NCBI RefSeq assembly: GCF_030272615.1
Contig: NC_081413.1
Coordinates: 560,021,945 to 560,085,944 of the forward strand
Source: Cryptomeria japonica
Taxonomy: Eukaryota > Streptophyta > Pinopsida > Cupressales > Cupressaceae
Length of the DNA stretch: 64,000 bases
Direction of reading: 5' to 3'
Part shown: piece after piece, positions 55,916 through 64,000 of the stretch
How positions within the stretch are numbered: position 1 is the first letter of the stretch
How the letters are laid out: every line of letters begins with the position of its first letter
The notes under the pieces: model-generated
The model's database searches: none
What the model was told of the DNA's origin: nothing
The model's input: the letters and a program-made list of their open reading frames with translations, nothing else
Position numbers and translations under genes: made by a program

Positions 55916-58900
55916 TTAGTCGTTAACTCGAGTGTTTCTAAACTTAAGCAAAAAGAGATTCAAAAGCCCCAAATGATGAATGTAATCATCGTCTTTGAAT
56001 GTCCTGATTCGAGGCGTTTGCTTTTTTAATTCATCCCCTAGCGTCAGGTACTTGAATATCATCTGGTTGACGGTAGGGACCATATCCTTACTCCGATCAA
56101 TTTCTGACAAGGCCCAATCCTTGATGCTGACAAGCTCCTTTCGCAAATCCTCCAAGGTTATTACCTCTCCTTCCTTGTAGACGGAAGGCATTCCAACAGG
56201 TTTTTCATCATCTAATTCTTTTAAATCTCTTCTCAGCATATCCTCGAATTTGACATGATTATCCATATACGCGTTACCTTCAGCCTTTTCTTCTGGCGTC
56301 ATGGAATCGTCATTGCTTAGCACTCCCTGCAATCGTGCTCTTAACCGCTCATGCTTTGTTAGCGCTTTTATTGTTCCATTGTAAACTATCCAATATGGTT
56401 CGACCTGTAAGAGCATGGTGTTAAACCGATGTCCTATGATGTCATTGACCAATTTGTCCATCTTTTGCTGGATATTGTCTGCGCGTTTATTGGCCTTCTC
56501 TGCCTGATATTTCCAGTACAGGGCATCAGAGACGTCATCCAAGCTGCGTCCTGCGGGGTATGAGGTGTATTCGTTGATAGGAGTCCCCGTTTCTAGTTGC
56601 AATACCTTTGCTTGCAGCTTCTGGTTTTCTTCCTTAGATTTTTCATATAATCCCTTGTATGTAATGTTCTCTCTGACCAGAAACTCTCTCTGGTCCAAGT
56701 TCAATCTTGCAACATCCAGGTTGAGCTTTGCGGTGACCCTAGGATCAGTCTTTCCAACCTGATGAACCATGAGATGCCCAAAGGTTTCTTCTATATCCAC
56801 AATGATTGGCCTCTTCCCTTTTGGATATAGTGCCCACTGTAGGAGAGCCTTTTTGTCTGGATCATATCCAGAGCCTAGGAACAGTTTATCTACCTCCTGG
56901 GGCAATACCTGCTGATTCAAATCTTGTTTCTTCAAAAAGCCATCAAATAAGAGTGCTGAGTTGATATCCCAACCAGAGAAGATGATCACACCGGCCTCTT
57001 TTAATAATTTCCTCCCCTTTTCAGGAGTCATATCTTTCATGAGGACATCAATTTCATCCTGTAATCTCTTCATCTGTTCTTCCTCTGGTTTTCCAGCCAT
57101 GCTTCGTTTGACATGAGCCCCTTTGTATTGATATAGAAATGAGAGGAATTCCCTAGAGGAGGCGAATCCATCATCAGCAATGAAGTCCTCATGCTCAGTC
57201 ATTCTTATGTCAACAACATCTTTGATGTTGATTTCTCCTATGTCCATGTTCATTTCTGTTTCGAAACCAGGAGGATAATCCTCTCGAGGAGAATCAGGTG
57301 GGATACTACTGGCGGTTGATTTTGGTGACATGTGAGCTAGGGGCTGACTGTCTCTTTCAGTATTAATGAAGCGAAGGAATTGTGAAGGAACTCTGTGCAT
57401 AATTTCAGCTTCATGTTGAAGCAGCCTTTTAGCTACCTCTAGAGGATCTTGGAGATTTCCAATTAGGTCTCCATCTATCATTCCCCTTGCCCTTTTCCAT
57501 TTGTAGGCCTCCCAGACTAACTCACTCTTTCCTTTTAAAACTTTGGCCTCCTCTCGCTCAAGGTTTTTAATTAGGTCGTCTGGCATTTTGGCCATATGCA
57601 TCCCAGCTTTGAGTTTCTGTGAGGCTCTGTCAGCTCTTATATATCCTTCGGGATCAAAATTCTCCCTAGGCTCACCCAGAGTCATGCCATAGTATTTTAA
57701 TTTATTCTGTAATAAATGATAACTCTTTGAACTTTTGACAATGAAATCAGAGAAAACTAATAAACCTGGAACAATAGATTGTTTACCAAAATCAGTTAAA
57801 TGTTTAGCACTGGCAATAGACAATTGCCTTATAATCTCCAAGCTAGCCACTCTGTCTGGCACCGTAATTGGAAGCATGTGTGGTTTCCCTTCATATCCAA
57901 ATACCCTTATCTCTGTGTGATTATCATGGCAATACCAATCACCCCAATTATGTTCAATCTGTGATTCTGGAGAGAAATCCTTTGGCCTGAGGAACCTCTT
58001 AATTTCAAAGGACAAAGTATAATCCCTGCATTGTCCAAAAGCTGCACTGAGAGGTTTCACAAAGTATTCTTGAAAATGCCAATATTGGTTGTTCATAAAC
58101 CTCTGGTCCCATGCTGATACCCACAACTGAACCGGCTTCTTCAGACCATTCTTATCATAAGACCTGATGCTGAACTCATCTGGCCAGAAGTTAATTTCTT
58201 GTCCACAATAAAGAAGAATATGCATTAGCATGGAGTATAATGAAAAGTGAACATTCACAAGGTCTCCTTTCATTTTTTCCAGCCCATGATTCAAGGTATC
58301 CGCAACATAAGTAGCAAAATCAAATGACCTAGGGTCTTTTGATTGAATATCAGCACACAGAACCATAATCCCAACATCCATGAGTGGATGAGCCTCTATG
58401 CCTAGTACTTGGGCTGCAGTATAATACGTATATTTGAAATATGGATGGAAGTGGTTGACATCAAATGGCACCTTGTCACTTTTGCCAAACTGAACAAATG
58501 ACCCACCCACTTTTGGCCTGTGAACAGGTAGCCTCCAAGTCCTGTAGATATTTTCCAAACTAAAGAATTCCTGTGAAAGTTTCTTCATATCGATGCTTTC
58601 CTCGACTTCCCAGTCTAGATCAAAAACCATATCAATAGTCTGCTTGTTGATTACTACTAATGTATTCCCTCTGTAATCACATATGGTTTTAGTTCTCGGG
58701 TTGTAGCAATTTACCAGAGCTTTCATTAATTCTACGTCTACAAATACATTTGGAACTACTAACTTGCCTAAGTTCCTTTTCCACAGATTACTAATGGGTT
58801 CGGGTGCATCCCTTCTTTTGTAACCAAACAAAAATAACTCATGCCCTCTTATCTCAGTCCAAATGTCTCCTAGATTTTCAAATTTGTCCTCTAATCCTTC

Positions 58901-59065
58901 TTCTTCACTTTTAATCTTCTTGGACCTTACACTAGACGATGGACACTGGTCTAATAAGTCCTGAGTCAAAGCCCTCCCTTCTTTCTTCTGTCTCTTGGGC
59001 TTCTCTTCAGGGTTTAGCTCTTTTCCTTTCCTACTCTTTTTAGAAGAAGAAGACGAAGGTTCCAT
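55916..59065 (-). CDS. Large third ORF (1,049 aa) downstream of pol
   Basis: An uninterrupted frame from ATG at 59063-59065 (MEPSSSSSKKSRKGK) to TAA at 55916. The frame is open eight codons further upstream but without an ATG. Residues 6-30 are a bipartite basic cluster suggesting nuclear import. The middle (about 90-450) has FLFGYKRRDAPEPISNLW, ALVNCYNPRTKTICDYRG, YYTAAQVLGIEAHPLMDVG and GQEINFWPDEFSIRSYD, reminiscent of the plant-mobile-domain-like ORFs of plant retroelements, but I cannot assign a function. About residues 640-700 and 780-890 are Lys/Glu-rich probable coiled coil (GLYEKSKEENQKLQAKVLQL, YQAEKANKRADNIQQKMDKL). There is no signal peptide or membrane segment, so it is not envelope-like despite its position. 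The long intact frame suggests selection or recent insertion. Confidence 0.8.
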   Translation of the reverse strand: MEPSSSSSKKSRKGKELNPEEKPKRQKKEGRALTQDLLDQCPSSSVRSKKIKSEEEGLEDKFENLGDIWTEIRGHELFLFGYKRRDAPEPISNLWKRNLGKLVVPNVFVDVELMKALVNCYNPRTKTICDYRGNTLVVINKQTIDMVFDLDWEVEESIDMKKLSQEFFSLENIYRTWRLPVHRPKVGGSFVQFGKSDKVPFDVNHFHPYFKYTYYTAAQVLGIEAHPLMDVGIMVLCADIQSKDPRSFDFATYVADTLNHGLEKMKGDLVNVHFSLYSMLMHILLYCGQEINFWPDEFSIRSYDKNGLKKPVQLWVSAWDQRFMNNQYWHFQEYFVKPLSAAFGQCRDYTLSFEIKRFLRPKDFSPESQIEHNWGDWYCHDNHTEIRVFGYEGKPHMLPITVPDRVASLEIIRQLSIASAKHLTDFGKQSIVPGLLVFSDFIVKSSKSYHLLQNKLKYYGMTLGEPRENFDPEGYIRADRASQKLKAGMHMAKMPDDLIKNLEREEAKVLKGKSELVWEAYKWKRARGMIDGDLIGNLQDPLEVAKRLLQHEAEIMHRVPSQFLRFINTERDSQPLAHMSPKSTASSIPPDSPREDYPPGFETEMNMDIGEINIKDVVDIRMTEHEDFIADDGFASSREFLSFLYQYKGAHVKRSMAGKPEEEQMKRLQDEIDVLMKDMTPEKGRKLLKEAGVIIFSGWDINSALLFDGFLKKQDLNQQVLPQEVDKLFLGSGYDPDKKALLQWALYPKGKRPIIVDIEETFGHLMVHQVGKTDPRVTAKLNLDVARLNLDQREFLVRENITYKGLYEKSKEENQKLQAKVLQLETGTPINEYTSYPAGRSLDDVSDALYWKYQAEKANKRADNIQQKMDKLVNDIIGHRFNTMLLQVEPYWIVYNGTIKALTKHERLRARLQGVLSNDDSMTPEEKAEGNAYMDNHVKFEDMLRRDLKELDDEKPVGMPSVYKEGEVITLEDLRKELVSIKDWALSEIDRSKDMVPTVNQMIFKYLTLGDELKKQTPRIRTFKDDDYIHHLGLLNLFLLKFRNTRVND

Positions 59066-60141
59066 AGTTACAGTAAATAAGAGAGACAATACTTACTTGG
59101 TAGAATGCTCAACTCTTCTGGTTATCGTTTGCAAATCTCTGCAAGTTCTTCACAGCTTTCAATCTCTTAGCATCGATCTGATTCTTATGAAAATTCACTC
59201 AGCTTAACTGTAATTGAATGGGCAACTTGTGTATAGTTAATGTTCTGCATCTGTAACGGTTACTCAAGTGTTTTAAATTTAATTGCAGATGTGACACTTT
59301 TCAACTGGGCCTTTAATTCCTTCGCGGGAAGTACAGTCCGCTCAAAGTGCGCGCGTTTCAAATTATCGATGAAACCCTTATCTTCGGCCGAGTGTTTGAA
59401 TCTTCCATCGAAAGCTCATTCTCTTCGATAATATTGTTTCGGTGAAAAACTTACGTCGAGAAGCCGCTTTTAAGACTCATCGAAATTACTTTTTCATCGA
59501 TAGTCTCCCTTTTCGACAAGTTGCTCGTGAGTTTCATCGATGCCATACTTTCGATGAGTTTCTTTCTTCGATGAAGGCTTATGAGTGTTCATCGATATCC
59601 CCTTTTTCATCGATATCCTTTTTTTCGATGAAACAGCTTTTCTTTTGTTCGACACCACGTTCATCGATGAAACTTGCATTTCGATGAATGTCTCTTGAGT
59701 TTCCTCGATAACGATATTTCTTCGAAATCACCTTTTGCCTTTTCGCCTTTTGCTTTTACCTTTTCGATGAAACCTGGGGTATCGATGAGCGGTTTCTTGC
59801 GTTCATCGAAGGTAACTTCTTTCCGAAACACCTTTGCTTAATGCTTTACATGCCCTGTGTCGATGAAAAAGCTCTTTCGATGAAACTTCTCCTGCAGTGC
59901 TCGATACAGCTTACTGGCCGAAATATCCATTAGTCTTCATGCTTATGGAAACATATATTATTATTTTTTTATTTTTATTATATTTTTTCTTTAAAAAATA
60001 GTGCTCAACAGCGGCTCTAACTGAGGATGAAGGCATTCTGAATTATGCCTTCAAGAATCCAGAATCTCTGGTTAGCGCAGATATGATGGTATTTACAATG
60101 GAAATGGATCCTACCCTACTGTACAGGTGATTCAGAGTGCT
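59066..60141 (-). promoter_or_regulatory. Spacer between integrase and ORF3, rich in TCGATGA motifs
   Basis: From about 59365 to 59910 the motif TTTCATCGA/TCGATGAAA or a close variant occurs more than twenty times in both orientations, often as palindromic ATCGAT or TTCATCGATGAAA. There is no convincing frame; the short frames inside are by-products. A CAAGTAAGT donor-like site is near 59100-59092, just before the ORF3 ATG. Possible roles are an internal promoter, a splicing region or a protein-binding array for expression of ORF3. Confidence 0.6.
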
Positions 60142-63100
60142 TCAGGAGAAGAAGTTCTTTAAGAACTGCCCATGTACTGGCAATTCTTGGACCTCCCCTG
60201 TCGCGTTTTGGAGCAAATAAGAATCCTCCCCCCCTTTGTCTATGATCACATATGGGTCGATCCATAAGGCTTCAAATTTACCATGCTTGCCTTTGTCTTG
60301 ACTCCTGGCATTCCACATTAAAACCCAGTCTCCTACACAAAATTTCCTGTTAGATGTCCTCTTGTCATACAACCTCTTCATTTGATTTTGAATCCTGATA
60401 TTTTGCCTCTGAGCTTCTGCCCTGACTTCATCAAGTTCTACTAGCTGCATTATTCTTTCTTGTGATGGATCATCAACATCTATTTCTTCTTGAATCATAA
60501 ATCTATGTACAGGTAGAAGATTATCCAAAGGTAGTCTGGCCCTTTTGCCATAAACCAATTCAAATGGAGATTTTCCTGTGGATTTTTTCACAGTTATCCT
60601 GTCTGCCCATAATGCAAGATTCAACTTTGAGTCCCATGCTTTTTTGTTCTGCCCCAGCATCTTTTTAATGATCTTCAGGATGTTCTTGTTGCTTGATTCA
60701 GCTTGCCCATTCCCCTAGGGGTGATAAGGAGAAGAATGTGATATCTTAATGCCATATTCATCACAAAAATTGTTGAATTCCTCTGATCTAAAAGACATGC
60801 CATTATCTGAGATGATTCTTGCAGGAACACCAAACCTAGTAATAATGTTCTCCATTAAGAATTTTATCACCACCTTGCTAGTGGCCTGTTTGGTAGGTAT
60901 TGCCTCCACCCATTTGGTAAAATAATCTGTAGCAACCAATATCCATCTGTGTCCTCCACTGGATTTTTCTGATATTTCCCCTATAAAGTCAATTCCCCAC
61001 TGTTGGAATGGTTCCTCAGTCAACATTGGTCTCAACGGGAGTGATCCTTGATACTTTGTTTTGCTTGAGAACTTTTGACAAGCTTCGCATTTTCTGACAT
61101 ATCTATAGGAATCATTGAAGACACATGGCCAATAATATCCAGCTCTCAATATTTTATGTGCTGTAGTCTTAGCTGAGAAATGGCCACCACAAACCCCATC
61201 ATGCATTTCATGAAGAACCTTGTCTGCCTGGTAGTTGTCCAGACACAATAACAATATCCCATCTCTATTTTTCCAGTATAAGTCCCCATTTATAATCACA
61301 TACCTTGCTGATTTTAACTTCAAAGCTCTCTTCTGACTATCGGTCATAGCATCTGGACACTTTAAGTGCTTAAGGTAATACATGATATCAGTGTACCATG
61401 ATGTTTTCTCAATACTGAAATTAGCTTCTTCCCATCCAACCTGATTCACATCAGACTCTTCAATTTCAATTCCCGTCATGAGTTTGGCCAGTCCTTGTCC
61501 TTTGATAACCTGTGAAATCTTAAGCTCAATGTTAAATTCTTGTATCTGATTGATCCATTTGCATCTTTTGCCCGTGACCTCAGTTTGTCTGAAGATATCT
61601 TTTACTGCTGCATTGGGGACATAAGCAATAACTTCGGCCCCTACTAAGTATGGCCTGAATTGTTTTACTGCTTTGACCAGAGCATAGGCCTGCTTTTCAT
61701 TTATTTCATATTTTACTTCTGAAGGGCTTAAAGATTTGCTAAAGTATGCAATGGGCTGCTCATATCCCTCTGAATTTTTCTGTAACAACACTGCTGCTAT
61801 AGTATGACAAGAAGCAAATGAAAATATCATAAATGGTTTGCCAAAATCTGGGGAAATCAGTAGTGGTGCCTCAGAAATTGCTCTTTTAATAGCCACAAAG
61901 GAATCAATTGCTTCTTCAGTCCAGTCAATTTTTGCCTCTTTCTTCAACATCCTTACTATAGGTTTCACTATGTCTGCGAAATTCAAAATGAACCTTCTCA
62001 CAAAATTAATCTGTCCCAAAAACGACTGGATGGCTTTGATCGTTCGGGGGATGGGAACCTCATTAATAGCTGCTACCCTTTCAGGGTCAATTCTCACCCC
62101 CTCCTTGGATACTATGTGTCCAAGTAGTTTTCCCTCTTCAACACCAAAGTGACATTTCTTGGGATTCAAGGAAATTCCATATTCTAAGGCTTTTTTAAAT
62201 ATCTTCTCAAGGTGTTCACAGTGATCATCAGCTTTCTTCGAGTACGCAGTCAGATCATCCTGGTATACTACCATGATTATATCAATCAATTCTGCAAAGG
62301 CCACATCCATTGCCCTTTGAAAAGTAGCTCCAGCATTGGTCAATCCAAATGGCATTCGTGCATAGACATAAGTGCCCCATGGAGTTGTGAAGGCTGTCTT
62401 ATATTTTTCAGTTTCTCTAACTTTTACCTGATTGTAACCTGAAAATCCATCCATCATGGACAGCAACTCACACCCTGTTACCTTCTGCAGCATATTATCC
62501 ATGTTTGGCAATGGATAGTTATCCTTTAAAGACGATATGTTTAAATTCCTAAAATCTACACATAATCTAATATCCCCATTTTTCTTCCTGACTGGTACCA
62601 AGTTAGAAACCCATGTGGAATATCTGCATGGTTCTATTATTCCTGCATCTTTCATCTTTATAATTTCTTCTCTCATTTTTGGTAGCAATGTAGGATTAAT
62701 TGGTCTCTGTTTTTGCCTAAATGGCTTAGCTTCTGGCTTAAGTGGTATCTCATGTTGAAAGAGATCTTCCCTGTAAGCTTTGAGATCCTCATAAGACCAT
62801 GCAAACACATGTTTATATCTTTTTAACAAGATTATCAGTTGTTGCCTCATAGTAGGAGTCAATTTTTTTCCAATAAAAACATTCTTGGGGGCTTCTTCAT
62901 TTCCTAGATTGATTTGTTCAACATCACTTTCTTTAACAGCTGACCCTTTGGTTTCAATTACATCTTGAGCATTAAAAGTTCTCTCTAATGCTACCAGGCC
63001 TCTTGGTAATTTATTTGACTTCAGTTGTATAATTTCATGTCCAAATAAGGTCTCCTTACCTTCAGTTTGTTCCACAAAGTCATTAAAATTTATAGCTTGA

Positions 63101-64000
63101 GCCTGATAATGATCAGCACACCGTAAGAAGTTCAGCAGATTTGCATCATCTTGAAACACTTGCCAATTATACAAGTTGTCAGGAACAGATGGTCTCACTT
63201 TCATTTCCACTTCAGATATCCCAGTTAGCGTTATATCATTACCTTTTAGTGCAATACTTGCTAGAAAATCTGCCATGATGTTCTTTGATCTATCTATCCA
63301 GGTTATCTGAAAAGCATCAAAAAGCTCCATGGTATCCCATACAACATTCCTGTATTGTTTCAGTCTTAAATGCTTCGAGGCATATCTCTCCTTTACTTGT
63401 GAGACTATTAATTCTGAATCACCAAAGACACTTATCAACTTGATTCCATGTTTGACTGCTATGTTAAGACCAGTGAGTAGGGCTTCATATTCAGCAATGT
63501 TGTTTGTACATTCAAATAACAACTTGAAAGAATACTTGTAAGTTTCTCCTGTAGGTGAAATAAAAAGGATTCCAGCCCCACTCCCTTCTTTGCTACAAGA
63601 CCCATCAAAGAACATCTTCCATATCTGACCATCATTTTCAGTTAGACATGACTCAATGGGGATCCACTCTTTAAATTTAGGTTTTGTCAACTGTACCTGG
63701 AAGTTGTCCATATCAGTTTGTAAAAAACATACTTGGTTCACTGTTCCTTCCATGTCTTCTATGATATATGTGGACCGAGGCTCCCTGTCAATTTTTATTT
63801 CCTGTCCATTTATTGGAATCGTAGCATAAGACAAATCTAGCTGCACATATCCACCAATAATATTCGACCATTGTCTAGACAACAACATTCCATAGTTTGG
63901 TGGAACATCTACCACCGTGATATCTGTTTTATATGATGCTTCTGGACAGGCTGCTAATCTGAACTCTACATTCTTCATGACACCAACCACTGGGACTGAT
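60142..64000 (-). pseudogene. pol: Gypsy pol polyprotein with one nonsense codon (partial at window edge)
   Basis: A single frame runs from the right edge to 60142 with one TAG at 60715-60717. Counting from the first visible GTG codon at 63990: protease C-terminus (residues 20-60, DITVVDVPPNYGMLL); a complete RNase H of archaeal type (125-245) with D129, E167, D191 and D241; RT (420-680) with VYQDDL at 575-580; a second RNase H (710-840) in which the first Asp position reads Ser (MIFSFASC); integrase zinc domain with H930, H937, C968 and C971; and core D1001 and D1062. The catalytic Glu lies 36 positions after D1062, just past the TAG. The stop sits at a position where a Gln codon is expected and fits a CAG to TAG change. 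After it, integrase C-terminal segments (KSPFELVYGKRARLPLDNL, VLMWNARSQDKGKHGKFEAL) run to the stop at 60142. Confidence 0.88.

Larger units (their letters stand above)
53098..64000 (-). mobile_element. Large Ty3/gypsy element with extra ORF (3' part)
   Basis: In minus orientation, from the right edge: protease C-terminus, archaeal-type RNase H, RT, degenerate RNase H, integrase, a ~1 kb spacer, a 1,049-codon ORF, a 1.5 kb non-coding tail, a purine tract and a 1,273-bp LTR. The 5' LTR, PBS and gag lie beyond 64000. Size is over 10.9 kb. Coding sequences are almost intact (one nonsense codon), so the element is comparatively young. The domain style (VYQDD RT, second RNase H) suggests the Tat/Ogre-related non-chromoviral branch, by inference. 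Confidence 0.85.

Noticed and set aside
55916-59065. ORF3 as a retroviral envelope-like gene
   Set aside because: No signal peptide, transmembrane segment or glycoprotein-like cysteine pattern is visible. The N-terminus is basic, suggesting a nuclear protein.
59240-59687. Short ORFs in the TCGATGA-rich spacer
   Set aside because: They arise from the repeated motif and lie on both strands.
60715-60717. Programmed stop readthrough in pol
   Set aside because: The stop is inside the integrase catalytic core, not at a gag-pol junction, and fits a simple CAG to TAG mutation.

Overview
This window is plant nuclear DNA, most likely from a gymnosperm (conifer-like) genome. It consists mostly of old, nested LTR retrotransposons in AT-rich DNA. 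The only convincing host-gene piece is one exon resembling the first exon of a carotenoid cleavage dioxygenase 1 (CCD1) gene. I see no rRNA, tRNA, CRISPR array or bacterial-type operon. The organism call is inference from repeat style and gene content.

Layout. (1) 1-4451: unassigned AT-rich DNA with a weak copia-gag-like remnant. (2) 4452-20742: a decayed plus-strand Ty3/gypsy chromovirus. It has been hit by a MITE inside its reverse transcriptase (9092-9522), a 5.9 kb Ty1/copia element (10292-16173), a solo LTR inside its integrase (16699-17685) and another solo LTR inside its own 3' LTR (19144-20365). (3) 20743-25565: mostly non-coding, with the CCD1-like exon on the minus strand at 23031-23240. 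(4) 25584-26941: a compact retroposon with a perfect 18-bp target duplication and one decayed gag-like reading frame. (5) 27548-43866: a non-autonomous LTR element (gag only, no pol). Its 3' LTR holds an 11 kb insertion at 31955-43048, which is a tandem array of five ~1.2 kb LTRs and four 521-bp internal domains flanked by a single 5-bp target duplication. The fifth LTR holds a young 3.0 kb gag-only copia-like element (39615-42616). (6) 43867-53097: older remnants, including a decayed transposase-like gene on the minus strand (46540-49515) and coiled-coil retroelement ORFs (51966-53076). (7) 53098 to the right edge: the 3' part of a large, fairly young minus-strand Ty3/gypsy element. It contains a 3' LTR, an intact 1,049-codon third ORF, a spacer packed with TCGATGA-type motifs, and a pol frame carrying one nonsense codon and an additional RNase H domain upstream of RT.

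How the parts relate. The gag-only element at 27548-43866 and the large element at 53098-64000 share an almost identical stretch through the polypurine tract into the LTR start. The former may therefore be mobilised by proteins of the latter's lineage. The large element's pol and third ORF are the most intact coding sequences in the window. The most unusual structures are the five-LTR tandem array, the third ORF with its motif-rich spacer, and the isolated CCD1-like exon, whose next exon I could not find in the 23 kb downstream.
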